DNA of 64,000 bases, from assembly GCF_036588685.1 (NCBI RefSeq), contig NC_086374.1, positions 73,902,457 to 73,966,456 of the forward strand. Direction: 5' to 3'. This stretch comes from Mytilus trossulus (lineage: Eukaryota; Mollusca; Bivalvia; Mytilida; Mytilidae). Of the stretch, positions 12,363 through 23,559 are shown one piece after another. Positions within the stretch are counted from its first letter, which is position 1, and every line of letters begins with the position of its first letter. Under the pieces are notes generated by a model. That model was not told the DNA's origin and searched no databases. It worked only from the letters and a program-made list of their open reading frames with translations. The position numbers and the translations under genes were made by a program.

Positions 12363-13026
12363 GGTAGCAATACACAGTAAGAAGATTAGTTTTGCATTAT
12401 GGCCCCTGTGAATTTTTAAAAAATGAAAGTTTTTGTACAATAAAATTGATTTTTAGATAATTGATGAATAATTAAGCTTTCTTAGTGGGTTTATAAGAAC
12501 ATTTAGATTGTTTTTAACATGTTTTATATGACATTTATATGATTGACAGTCCGTATTTTCCTATCCACACTGTCCATAGGTCCATAAATTATTGTAGTGT
12601 TTATCAACAAAGATTTTGCGCTCGATCTTTTCAATTCAATTTTATGGAAAAACGAGCAGAAATGCATATGTTTTTTTGGACCACTTGATAGATATAAACC
12701 TATGGATTCAGGAAAGATATCACTGTAATTGATTGAAATTTTCCTTTAGACCAAATTTTGGAGACTTTGGTGACATGTTCACCCCCCTTTTTTGCTATAT
12801 TTTGTATCTAAGAAATGCAGATTGTTGCCATGGTTACACCCAAAAAGGATTATATTTCACCCTTATGACCATTAGAAATCAAATCTATGGAAGATTCTCT
12901 TTCTATAAGTATATACATGTATAACACACATATAAAGCCTTCTTTGTTAGACAGGAGGGGGTAAGAGGGTGTTTAAAAATTATGAGTGTCAATTTAAAGT
13001 TTTTTTCCTAACTGTGTATTGCTACC
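12363..13026 (+). mobile_element. 664-bp TIR element, copy A (Harbinger-like MITE)
   Basis: Terminal inverted repeats ggtagcaatacacagt (12363) and actgtgtattgctacc (ending 13026). Flanked by a 3-bp direct repeat TGA at 12360-12362 and 13027-13029. No transposase. A second copy in opposite orientation lies at 19187-21234. A TNA-type 3-bp duplication with GG..CC ends suggests PIF/Harbinger mobilisation; that is inference. The 63-codon frame at 12733-12924 is shared with copy B but needs no protein function. Confidence 0.85.
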
Positions 13027-13029
13027 TGA

Positions 13030-14060
13030 AGTACATCCTCAAGGTGGCAGGAATAAACTTATTTTCCGTCCTCATCTTTCAAAGGACTATCCCAATTAAT
13101 GGAATTGCAAGAAGATAATTTATGATAAAAATCAGTTTAGAAATATACTTTATGCTCTGTTAAAACTGTTTTGGCCCACAATCATTGTGTTTCTTAAGGT
13201 GATATCGGAGTCTAAAATAAAAATTATAGAATTTGTTCAAACTTTGCCAAATCATAGTATATATTGATATATGTTCAAAAATATAATAAAAATGATAGGT
13301 CACTGTGCATTTTCTCAATGTACAAGTTGCGTCAAAATGACACATTTTTTATGGATTATACAGGAAAAAACATCATTATGTGATAAGAACCTAAACTCAA
13401 TGATAGAATTGTAAAATGAAATACGAGAAAATAGCAGTATTAGGAAATGTTTTGAGAATATCAAAAGAAAAGATACGGTCACCATGCGTTTTTTCTGCCC
13501 AACATACAAAATAGCAAAAGCAAAATTCCATGTAGATTCCATCAGAAATTGCCTTACATGTATTTCAGAGTTATCTCCCCTTAAATGTCAATTTAAAAAC
13601 ATTAGAAATCAAGCATTAATAATCTATACTTGTAAAAATATTAATATTCATAAGTTAAAATCTTATAAATTTGTTCTTTAAAATGCAAATTCACATTAGT
13701 TATGTGCATTTCTGCATCAAATTTTGCTAACTTGATTGAAAATCTGGACCTTAGATTCTCTTTTTTTTTACCATGACGAAAGATACCTATACCAGCTTAA
13801 GGATATGGATATCTGGTCCATGTCTTTTCGTTTATATTGTCATAGTTTGTATATCTATTGCTATGCATAGTAATCAGATCCTGCTCCACTAGTGTGATCG
13901 GTAGTACTAATCGTTGTAAGATAATTTCAGGCGATATGTTGTATCATCTTGGTCATAAATAGAGAAAATAACACACTGGATGGTGATTTCGACAAGTGAA
14001 CATAAATTTTCTTCCTTATCTGTGACAAATATTTCGATAATATCACCCGCTTGATTATCG
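13030..14060. other. Intergenic, dispersed repeat remnants
   Basis: 13187-13640 contains two partly similar sub-blocks (a tcac-tgtgcatttt block near 13300 and its relative near 13478), probably an old dispersed repeat. The remainder is AT-rich with no recognised gene. Confidence 0.35.
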
Positions 14061-15470
14061 CCTCTTTAAAAGAGGGACGAAAGTTACCAAAGGGACAGTG
14101 AAACTCATAAATCTAAAACAAACTGACAACGCCATGGCTAAAAATAAAACAAGAACCCCACTAAAAACTAGGGGTGATCTCAGGTGCTCCGCAAGGGTAA
14201 GCAGATCCTGCTAGACATGTGGCGCCCGTCGTGTTGCTTATGTGAAAACAAATCCGGTAAATAGTCTAATTCGGTAGGTCACATTCATGAAAGGGAAGGG
14301 GATAGTAGTTACGACGTAAGGAACATATCCGATATCATTTTTGAAACGGTTATTCCATAACGGTCAACTAACTCGTGATGGCGTTCGTAAAATTTACGAA
14401 GGGATGATTTCAACTTCACCATTTGGAACTCTTGGTTTAATTGCTTCCTTGTGAGCAGCAACCCTCTATCAAGAAAATCATGATAGGAAATGCAAGCACG
14501 GGAATATCGTATCAATTGGGAGATATATACCCCGTAAGCAGGTGCTGCTGGAATGTTGCTACTTAGAAATGGAAAGTTCACAATTGGAAAGCTGAATCAT
14601 CTCTTTTGTCGTAAAAAAATGACCCTCATTGTCAATTTCTAGATGTAAGTCAAGATATGAAGACGACTTGACTGTATCTGTAGTATCCTTTATCTCTAGT
14701 TCAACGGGATAGATGCGTTCCACATAGTCACTAAATTTTGAATTATTTAGTGTAAGAACATCATTTATATAGCAGAAAGTAGAGTTTAAGTATATTGCTA
14801 ACTTCTTATCTTTCTTCCTAAGAAGTTCCTGCATGAAGTCAGCCTCATAGTAACAAAGAAATAAGTCGGCTAGTAGAGGAGCAAAGTTTGTTCCCATTGG
14901 AATGCGACAGTCTGTTGAAAAACACGTCCTCCGAACGTAACAAATATGTTGTCAATCAAGAATTCAAGCATTTTGATAATATCAGTTTTAGAGAATTTTT
15001 TGTTTAAATCAGAGTGGTCCTTTACAAAGTAGGATTAATTCCCCCCTAAGACAAGATACTTGTATCTACGTTGGCCATTCTTTTTTATGAAGCAAAGCAA
15101 TACCAACTCTTTCAATTTGTCTTTCAGTTTGGAATGTGGAATACTTGTGTAAAGAGCAGAAAAGTCATGCAAATGTTTAAATACTGTTACAAGATGAAAG
15201 AGAGTTAGATTGTATGTACTCTAAAAGATCTTTGGAATTTTTAAGTATCCACATCTGATTCACGCCACCTCTAGAATATGCAGTTTTACAATATCTTTGA
15301 AGCCCGTCTTTGATTGCTGATAAAATAGATGTTAATAATTTAGAAAGAGGTTTCGTGGAGCACATGGAAGACCCAGCAATATAAACCTTTTTAAGAGATA
15401 ACATTAAATCTATCATTTGAAACCTATGACTGGAAAGCATTCTTGTTATCACCTACTCTCTATGAAGGAA
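14061..15470 (-). mobile_element. Decayed YIDD-type reverse transcriptase retroelement
   Basis: On the minus strand, from 15452 down to 14309, three frames together encode one RT-like protein. They are 15452-15177 (SLKKVYIAGSSMCSTKPLSK ... YSRGGVNQMW), 14897-14559 (MGTNFAPLLADLF, then YINDVLTLNN in place of the catalytic YIDD, then SSYLDLHLEID) and 14581-14309 (NFPFLSSNIPAAPAYGVYIS, RHHELVDRYG). The downstream tail runs to ~14061. Frameshifts, and the N in place of the first catalytic Asp of YIDD, make it dead. The motif order resembles Penelope-like RTs, but the family is not settled from this window. Related copies: 21240-21700, 29722-29850, 30737-31540, 37146-37780, 43797-43945. Confidence 0.8.
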
Positions 15471-15596
15471 ATGTCATGAAAACCTTAGTGGGCATTTTTT
15501 TCTATAGCGATGTTATAGTTTTAAATGCCAACACGTCCACCAAGTCTGTGATGGGTAATATCTGGTAAGATAGATAGCAGTTTGAAACAACCCTTT

Positions 15597-15680
15597 TCAT
15601 TTTTAGCCATGACGTTGTCAGTTTATTTTAGACTTATGAGTTTGACTGTCCCTCTGGTATCTTTCGTCCCTCTTTTATTC
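15597..15680 (+). repeat. Inverted copy of the RT element's terminal tail
   Basis: catttttagccatgacgttg and tctttcgtccctctttt are the reverse complement of the tail at 14061-14150. The dead RT element is thus bracketed by inverted tails. Confidence 0.7.
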
Positions 15681-15711
15681 CATTAATTTTCTGAATAGAC
15701 ATAAGGTGTCA

Positions 15712-16020
15712 AATAAAGGCAACAGTTGCATACCGCTGTTCATACGTCATAAATCGATAGAGAAAAAGAATCAGGGTTACAAACAAAAACGAGGTAAACA
15801 CAATACAAACGACAATGCAACATACCGAACTATTAGATAACAACTGTCATATTCCTGACTTGGAACAGGACATTTTAAGAGAAAAAAAAGGTGGGTTGAA
15901 CCTGGTTTTGTGTCTAGCCAAACCTCGCGTTTTTTGGCAATGTTAAACATACCGCTAAAATGACAACAGGAATATAGTTCAAAGAAATGCAAGAGCACGC
16001 GGGATAGAGAAATACACAAA
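15712..16020 (+). repeat. Dispersed repeat family R2, copy 1
   Basis: Begins aataaaggcaacag...taccgctgttca and contains cctgacttggaacaggacat and gttgaacctggttttgtg. The same family occurs at 28298-28690, 33347-34210 (split) and 36389-36560. Confidence 0.7.
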
Positions 16021-16033
16021 TTATTAATATAAA

Positions 16034-16257
16034 ACTGTAAACCGACTTATTTTCGCGGAAACTTTATTTCGTGTTTTACCCTTTCTTGACCACTTCGCGG
16101 CTATTTAATTTCGCGATTTTCTGATTAACTTGATGAAGTTTAATAGGGAAAGAAAGATCTAAGGATTACATATTTGCGACGATTTATATTCGCGTTATTT
16201 TTCTACTCGCGAAAGTCGCGAAAATAAATCGCTCGCGAAAATGAGTTGGTTTACAGT
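16034..16257. mobile_element. 224-bp TIR MITE rich in cgcgaaaat motifs
   Basis: Starts actgtaaaccgacttatttt and ends aaaatgagttggtttacagt: ~24-bp inverted ends with few mismatches. Internal cgcga motifs recur in both orientations, giving unusual CpG density for this locus. No coding capacity. Confidence 0.8.
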
Positions 16258-18354
16258 AATACATTTTGACATGACAAAGTTCGCTCTTCTCAAGTCCAAT
16301 AGTTTACTCATGTGCACGAGGGATGTTGCGAGATGGAAATGGAGTTAGTTTTGTGAAACTTCAATCAAACGAATATCGAACTTGCCTAGAAATAATTGAA
16401 TCATTTTGAAATGTTCATAAACAAAGTCATTAGAAATGATGTCAGATCTATGGGCGTCATTTCGTTTGTGAAACCTTGAATTGTTTCCTGGCATATACAA
16501 ACCCGTATAGGTTACACTGTAATCCGGAACAATGCAAGTTGATTTATATTTTAATCATCGCAATCGATGTGAAGTAAGAAGTCACATGAGATAAGTACAA
16601 AAGGCACCCGTTAACCATTATTATAATTATCGTTTATTAGAGATTATTTAGTGAACAGGACTTAGTCAAAAGATCAACAGAGTTCTTACATGTTATAAAC
16701 AAATTAAGCAACTTTTGAGTTGAAGTTGGATTTTTGCATGCAGTAAATCAAAGTGTTTGAAATCTAAAATTTTATATTGTTCTTTGAAGAATATGCAGAG
16801 TTTTAATCAGGAAGTATACATACTAAGCAAGTTGAAATACAAATCAAGCGTCGCAAGTAAAGAGAAGCAAGGAGACAACAGAGAATAACACACATCAGAT
16901 ATATAATCAGGAAATTTACCTTTAAAAGCAATAAGTTTTAAAACGTATTTCCCGGTATTATTAAAGCATTCATATGTACGGACTTCTTTTTGATTATCTT
17001 TTTACTTTTCATCTATCATATATTATCTTAAAATTTTATAAATGAAATACTACACCTTAAAAATAAGTTTTAGAATAAGTCGTTATTCAACCCAAATACC
17101 ATAAGTATTTGTTTCAACTGACCGAAATATAATTTGTTCTATAGTTCCACGGCACTGGCATTGAAAAAATAGGACACGTGGCTTGCCAACTTTCCACTGT
17201 ACGTTCTATGAGCAATGAACAAATCAAATATATCGTATAGTCACCTATGATGAAACATAACACTTACTTTGGAGAGTGGTTTAACAACAAAAGAATAAAC
17301 ACAGTTGGTAATTATTTAATTTTGAAGTCATCTGCGCATCTATTAAACTACTAACATATATTGTGGTCTCTGATCTGATAAAATAAAAAATCTGCATCTG
17401 GTTATGTTCTCAGTTTAGTTATAATGATAGATGCGTTCCACATGATAGTTATGTACTATATTTTGGATTGTTTAAAACATGGTAGAACGTGCATGTCCAA
17501 TGGATTCGTTTTTTAATTTTCTCAGAATGACATTTATTCATTTTTGTTTTTAGCTGCATAAAAAGATCATGTTTGTTTTTTTGGCTATCTCCTCGTGCAG
17601 TGTTTGAGTTTCACCTTTAATATTGTGAAAGTTGTCTTTAGAAATAATGGAAATGTGCATGTCCACAGGATTTAGATTTTTCAAATATTCTTAAAATCCC
17701 AGATTTTTGGACTATATTGTGTGCTAAAAGTCAGATAGGGTATGTTAAATATTCACAGAAACCGGAAGTAGTACTTAATTCACTACTCACACTACAATTA
17801 AAACATTGGTTGATTAATTGTTGTCCGTGATGCAAGAAATAAGAGTCTAATCATTACTGGGAAGTTGATCTAGGCGACACCTGAAAGTAGAATGTTGAAC
17901 ACGGTAACTACTAAAACAGTAACGTTAAAACCTTTTGACTATACATTCAGTACTGCAAGTGAAGACATTCAGAATTAAAATAAAAGATAGATCATCATAC
18001 ATTATGTTAATTTTATAATTACTTATGGTCAGGCTGGCATTTTTTGTGTCTTACTGACAGCGCAACAGTTTCAAGTTGTACTTCAGCATCACTGTTTGTT
18101 AAATCTAAAGTATGCGAAACTATATTCATGTATATGACAGAAAAGAGGAATATTCTAGTTTTTATTTGAAAGTATTTTCATAATTTTTGAGACATAACGT
18201 CAACGGCTCATGCAATTAGTATATATACAGTATAACAAAAAAGAAGCATACTATACAGTAAATATAACTTAATACAATTTGTAAATGTTATTTTTATTCA
18301 AGTTTACTTACTATCCAGAAAAAGAACACAAATGCAACAGAAAACTTCAAGAAT
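16258..18354. other. Intergenic, no feature recognised
   Basis: About 2.1 kb of AT-rich sequence without a supported gene, RNA or clear repeat boundary. Confidence 0.4.
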
Positions 18355-18836
18355 AAATATTATATCAAACAAACTTGAGCTCAAAATAAACATCGAGGAA
18401 ATGAAAGTCCTGTCAATCAACGACCAATCAAATAAAATTTCAATAAAGATTGGATCCTTAAACATCGAGGAAATATAAGAAGGTACATACCTAGGCAGTG
18501 TAATAAGCAGTGATAATGAGAATACCAAAGACATCAAATCAAGACTGAGTAAAGCTAGAACATCTTTCTGTCAACTCAAACCAATCTGGAAATCGTCATC
18601 CCTTGCCAGAAAAAACAAAACTTTAAATTTACAACAGCAATTTCGTAACCGGCAAGGGAAAAAGGGGAAGACCAGAAGAAACATGGAGAAGAAAAGTGGA
18701 AAGCCAGATAAAGGAGGTCGGGGTGTCATGGCGAGAAGTAGAGAAGAGAGCAAAAGACAGAGTGTTATGGAGAGAGCTAGTGTCGGCCTTATGTACATCA
18801 AAGCACGAAGAGGATTTAGTAGTAAGTAATTTTTAA
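18355..18836 (+). mobile_element. RTE-type LINE remnant (RT C-terminus) with internal deletion
   Basis: Plus-strand fragments read EEMKVLSINDQ..., TYLGSVISSDNENTKDIK, SRLSKARTSFCQLKPIW, then after a deletion and frameshift GRPEETWRRKVESQIKEV, SWREVEKRAKDRVLWREL, ending HEEDLVVSNF and TAA at 18834-18836. These are the well-known C-terminal blocks of endonuclease-reverse transcriptase (RTE/Jockey-like) LINEs. At least one in-frame stop (near 18474) makes it non-functional. Confidence 0.8.
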
Positions 18837-18879
18837 TCAAATACCTGAAATTAACATCATAGATAACAGAATTACATTG

Positions 18880-19186
18880 TTGTACGCCAGACTCATGTTT
18901 TTATACAAAAGACTCATCAGTGATACTCGAATAAAAAAAGTTCGAGGTCAAATAAAGTTCAAGTTTAAAGAACTTTTATGATCCACAATTCCAAACGATT
19001 TTGCCAATACAGCAAAATAAGGGTTTCCATTCTTGAGATGGAAAATGTTAACTCAAAACTCTTTACTCTTCCAGAGTGCATGTCCAAAATACAAAACTAA
19101 AGACTGAGCAAAACCTGGTGTGGTCTCGTGTGATTCGGAAGGGTGAGCAAATCCTGCTCCAGATTTGGCTCGGGTCGTGTTGCTCA
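18880..19186. repeat. Fragments of dispersed repeats
   Basis: 18885-18990 matches the common gcgcgt-type 'gactcatcagtgat' repeat in style. 19100-19183 resembles the gcaacacgacgggtg part of the RT element tail, in reverse orientation. Both are decayed. Confidence 0.45.
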
Positions 19187-21234
19187 GGTAGAAATACACA
19201 GTTAGGAAAAACACCCACTTAAAATTGACCCTCATAAGTTTTAAACACCCTCTTTCCCTTCCTTTCTAACAAATAAGGGTTAATATTTGTATTATGCATA
19301 TGTATATTTATAGAAAGAAAATCTTCCATAAATTTTATTTGTAATGGTTATAATGATGAAATATAATCTCTTTTTGTTGTCACCATGGCAACAATCTGTA
19401 TTTATTATGATACAAAATATTGAAAAAAGGGGGATGATCATGTCACAAAAGTTTCCAAAATCTGGTCCAAAGAAAAATTTCAATCAATTAATACAGTGAT
19501 ACCTTTCGGGAAACCATAGGCATATATCTATCAAGAGGTAAAAAAAATCATAAGCATTTCAGCTCGTTTTTCCATAAAATTGAATTGAAAAGATCGAGCG
19601 TCAAATCTTTGTTGATAAACACTACAATAATTTATTGATCTTTGGGCGGTAGGGATAGCAAGATGCGGACTGCCAAACAGAAAAATGCCCTATAAAACTA
19701 CGGGTCGCCGAATGGGACTCTTGTGGTTTTGTACAAAATTCAATTCTGTCATAACAAAATCATTTTTGTCTTACAAAACTATGTGCTACAGACTTGTTTT
19801 ATGAGAACTTCAATTTTGTGATGACAAAATTCATTTGTGTAGACAAAAATTAGTTTTTGTCATGACAAAATTCATTTTTGTAGACAAAATTCATATTTGT
19901 CATGACAAAAGTCAATTTTGTCTAAAAGGTATGCAAATATAATCATATTTGCATACAAAATTGACTTTTGTTACCTGATATTGAAATTAAATCACAAAAG
20001 TCAATTGTGTGAGATAAGATTCAATTTTGTGATACAAAATTAAATTTAGTGAGACAAAATTGACTTTTGTGAGACAAAATTGACTTTTGTGAGACAAAAT
20101 TGACTTTTGTGAGACAAAATTGACTTTTGTGAAACAAAATTAACTTTTGTGAGCTAAATTAACTTTTGTGGACAAAATTCAATTTTGTCAATTTTGTTGA
20201 GACAAAAGTCAATTTTGTTAATTTTGTTGAGACATAAGTCAATTTTGTCAATTTTGTTGAGACAAAAATCAATTTTGTCAATTTTGTTGAAACAAAAAAC
20301 AATTTTGTCAATTTTGTTGAGACAAAAGTCAATTTTGTCAATTTTGTTGAGACAAAAGTCAATTTTGTCAATTTTGTTGAGACAAAAGGTCAATTTTATG
20401 ACGACAAAATTCATTTTTGTTACGACAAAATTCATTTTTGTGACGACAAAATTGACTTTCGTAAGACAAAAATCAATTTTGTTGAGACAAAATTCAATTT
20501 TGTCAATTTTGTTGAGACAAAAGTAAATTTTGTCAATTTTGTTGAGACAAAAGTCAATTGGTTTGAGACAAAAGTCAATTTTGTCAATTTTGTTGAGACA
20601 AAAGTCAATTTTGTCAATTTTGTTGAGACAAAAGTCAATTTTGTCTCATAAAAGTCAATTTTGTCTCACAAAAGTCAATTTTGTCTCATAAAAGTCAATT
20701 TTATCTCACAAAAGTCAATTTTGTCTCACAAAAGTCAATTTTGTCTCACAAAAGTCAATTTTGTGTAACAAAAGTCGATTTTGTATGCAAATTAGGTCAC
20801 AGAATCCAAACTAAACTAATTTGAATACAAAATTGACTTTTGTCGCCCAATTTGCAAATTAGGTAACAAAACTCAAGTCTGTGTAACAAAAATGAATTTT
20901 GTCATGACAAAAGTGACTTTTGTCCGCTGATAGATAATTTTGTATGACAAAATTTTAAATTTGTAGTATGATACAAATTTTGTTAAACTGAATTCATTTT
21001 TGTTGAACAAAAGTCACTTTTGTCAGTACAAAATTGAATTTCGAGTACAAAACCACAAGAGTCCCATTCGGCGCCCCGTATAAAACATGCTTAAAACTAT
21101 TTAAATGTTCACTAAGAAGGATATATTATTCTTCAATTATTTAATAATCAATTTTATTGTACAAACACTTTCATATTTAAAAAGTTCACCATAGCCATAA
21201 AGCGAAACTTAACTTATAACTGTTTATTGCTACC
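19187..21234 (-). mobile_element. TIR element copy B, inverted relative to copy A and split by a nested element
   Basis: Ends ggtagaaatacacagttagg (19187) and taactgtttattgctacc (ending 21234), flanked by TCA at 19184-19186 and 21235-21237. It aligns with the reverse complement of 12363-13026 up to 19698 and again from 21081. Removing the insert leaves ~660 bp, the length of copy A. Confidence 0.85.
19699..21080. mobile_element. 1.38-kb palindromic TIR element nested in copy B
   Basis: Left end tacgggtcgccgaatggg at 19699, right end cccattcggcgccccgta ending 21080. The inverted ends extend ~35 bp through gactcttgtggttttgtac. Flanking direct repeat taaaac at 19693-19698 and 21081-21086; an alternative parse is the 8-bp tataaaac with the element ending at 21078. 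The interior is almost wholly variants of acaaaattgacttttgt. Left (20040-20150): 20-bp units gtgagacaaaattgactttt. Centre (20200-20640): ~30-bp units. Right (20640-20770): the inverse unit aaaagtcaattttgtctcac. No transposase. Long open frames in it come from 30-bp periodicity. hAT-like mobilisation is possible if the 8-bp duplication is right. Confidence 0.85.
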
Positions 21235-21239
21235 TCATG

Positions 21240-21700
21240 TAAGTACAAACCCGGTAATACGTTTAATTCGATATGTCACATTCTGGAAAAGGGGACAGGA
21301 TAATAGTGAATACATAAGAAACATAATCGTTATCATCTGTGAAACGAATATTCTGTAACGGTCAACCAACTCGAGATGGCGTCCGTTAAACTAACGAAGG
21401 TATGATTCCAAATTTACTACTTGGAACTATCTATTTAATACCTTTCTTATGAGCAGAAACCCTCAATCAAGGAAATCATGAAGGGAAATAAAACCCCTGT
21501 ATTATCGTATTAACTGGGAGATATATACTCCGTATGCATGCGATGCTGGTATGTTGCTTCAAAGAAATGAAACGTTCACATTTTAGAAGCTGAAATCATC
21601 TCTTTTGTCGTACAGTGTGTTAACATCCGACCCTTCTTGTCAATTTAAAGATGTAAGTCAAGATTTGAGGCAGACTGTTACTTTTGTATCATTAAATGGT
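21240..21700 (-). mobile_element. Decayed RT element fragment
   Basis: The reverse complement parallels the C-terminal RT segment and tail seen at 37146-37500 (SQLIR.., HHELVDRYG region and the accgg-ttacaa stretch), with many substitutions and frameshifts. It directly abuts the 3-bp duplication of the TIR element. Confidence 0.6.
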
Positions 21701-22177
21701 GTTTGCCTTTTCGGTTGTTATTATGTTTGACCATGGTGCTGTCTGTTATCATTGCACTTATTTATTAGTTATATCTATTTTCCTTTGAAAGAATATAAAA
21801 CATGTAAAGAAGTTTTATAAACTATTTGTCCTGAAAATATTTCAGATTGATATTATAAAGAAGGGTATGCTTTTTATTGTAGCAATAGCGTAATAATTTC
21901 AACACAACCGAAAATGATACTAGTAGTGTGTTATCAAATTGTTTAAAAATGTTTTCTCATTAATGATTACAAATTGAACTCATTGCCATTGACCTTCTCA
22001 GTTAGAGAAATGACAGGACCATTAAACTCATACAACTGACAATATTCTAATTATAGTAGATAAAGTTAAAGCTACGGTTACATTTACATTCAAAGACACA
22101 TAATTTATGCAACGCAACACATACATATAACGATTCCGCAATTTCAATCTATTGACAACATTTCAAATATAAAACAT
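21701..22177. other. Intergenic, no feature recognised
   Basis: AT-rich spacer downstream of the minus-strand thioesterase-like gene. Confidence 0.4.
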
Positions 22178-22183
22178 TTTATT
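22178..22183 (-). terminator. Polyadenylation signal AATAAA of the minus-strand thioesterase-like gene
   Basis: tttatt on the plus strand, 32 nt past the stop codon on the minus strand. Position is right for a short 3' UTR; use is inferred. Confidence 0.45.
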
Positions 22184-22214
22184 CTATTGCACTGAGTATC
22201 AAAACTAGACCACA

Positions 22215-22990
22215 CTAATATTTTGATTTTGAAAGTGTAGTCAGACCTATTTTAAATTTTAAGTAGGCGACAGACTTTTTGTCCTTTTCCATCAAACAGT
22301 GAAGAATCGAACCATCATCCTGATTCTGTAATATGCGTATCAAAAGTTCATCCTCAGCAACACTTTCCCCTATAAATGTTATATCTACATATTCTGTAGG
22401 ATATAAACATATATCGGTAATGAAATGCTGAAGCTTACCACATAAAGCAGCACCGGTTATTGCATCAAGACAAAGTTTGGTATACACAGATTGGTGGGTG
22501 TGCATATAGCTATCAAGATCGCTGTATCTTATTTTTGTTCTCCATTGGAAACAATCATTTGGAAATTCTACAGGAACGGATTTAGATCGCAAACCATCTG
22601 GTAAATTATTCAATCTATTCACTTTTGGAGCACTATACTTATGCCTAAACCACTTTGGAAGTTCAATTGGTTTACGTAAAGATCTGTCTGCGGCAACAAG
22701 CTTAGCGGCTCTTTCAAGCAAAACCGTATGTGTCTCGGCATCTTTTATAACTGTATTCCATACATACGACTTCCCTCCCTCTTCTCCTGGTTCTATTTGA
22801 TGACTTATGTGTAATTTATATTTTGATTGAGGATAAGTAAAAATCGGCTTGTTTAACCTCAAAATTTGACGCTTCTGAAAAAAGAGTGTATTTTCCTTCG
22901 CGGCCATTTGAAAGTTCATACTCAATGAGATTTTTCCAATAGATAATCCGCTTGAAACAAAATCTGATATAGACCATGGCGACCAAAACC
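22215..22990 (-). CDS. Thioesterase-like paralogue 1, exon 2
   Basis: Acceptor attacag before 22990. Encodes residues from G30 to the TAA at 22215-22217. Confidence 0.82.
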
Positions 22991-23559
22991 CTGTAATTAG
23001 GCAAAGATTAAATACTATTAGTCTAACTGTGATAAAAGTATTAAGGAGGAATTGGAAAATAGATCTCTTTTAGGTTTAAGTACAGTTCTTCCTAAGGACC
23101 ATGCAAATTAAAAAAATTATGATACAAGATGTTCTGTAATTTTATTATAAGTTTACATTTTTTTGAAGAAGAAGTATAATAAATGATATATTAAAAATTG
23201 TACTGCAATAAAAATGCACAACACCTACTTTTTTACATGAGATTCCTTCATGGTATTTCAGCCATTTTCCCATTGGATTGTACAGTGAAAATTCGTTTTA
23301 ATTTATTCCACAAATTTCATTTGAAATGGCTGATCAAAACATGTAAAAAAAACCATTTTATTTGTAATGCTTATTTTCAAATAAATATTTAAATGATATA
23401 TCTGGTGGTAAGTGAGTTTCCCTTGTCGTAGCTCTAGCTCAAATAAAAAAAAGTACACGAGTATTTCCTACCTGTTCTATCGTCAAAATTATACATTTGT
23501 CCCTCAACCATAACTGTGGTCGTGTCAGCATCATCTTGCAACACTGTAACAACGGGCAT
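22215..23559 (-). CDS. Double-hotdog, acyl-ACP-thioesterase-like protein, paralogue 1
   Basis: Join complement of 23559-23472 and 22990-22215; GT-AG intron of 481 bp, phase 1; 287 aa. Exon 1 starts MPVVTVLQDDA and reads NFDDRTG over the junction into FWSPWSISDF. Residues ~80-130 form the first hotdog-like half (HQIEPGE, SYVWNTVIKDAE, LLERAAKL), then a linker with LPKWFRHKY, then a second half opening with IRYSDLDSYMHTHQSVY. That last block resembles the D.N.HVNN..Y helix of acyl-ACP and acyl-CoA thioesterases. No signal peptide or membrane span. The catalytic residue is not certain, so substrate and activity are inference. Head-to-head with its paralogue at 24164-28162, with the same intron position and an equal-length exon 1 (88 nt). 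Confidence 0.8.
22991..23471 (-). other. Intron of thioesterase-like paralogue 1
   Basis: 481 bp, AT-rich, no repeat recognised. It is much shorter than the 3129-bp intron of the paralogue. Confidence 0.6.
23472..23559 (-). CDS. Thioesterase-like paralogue 1, exon 1
   Basis: ATG at 23559-23557; 29 codons plus one base; donor gtagga. Too short to stand out alone; identified by near-identity to the plus-strand paralogue's exon 1. Confidence 0.82.

Noticed and set aside
12733-12924. 63-codon frame conserved between TIR copies A and B
   Set aside because: Both lie in copies of the same MITE and similarity follows the DNA. It is too short, and hydrophobic/AT-driven, to claim a protein.
18304-18840. 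Minus-strand hydrophobic frames
   Set aside because: Antisense of the RTE-type LINE remnant, which is clearly coding-derived on the plus strand.
20154-20638. Overlapping open frames of STKLTKL/LLRQKSIL repeats on both strands
   Set aside because: Explained by the 30-bp palindromic repeat inside the nested element.
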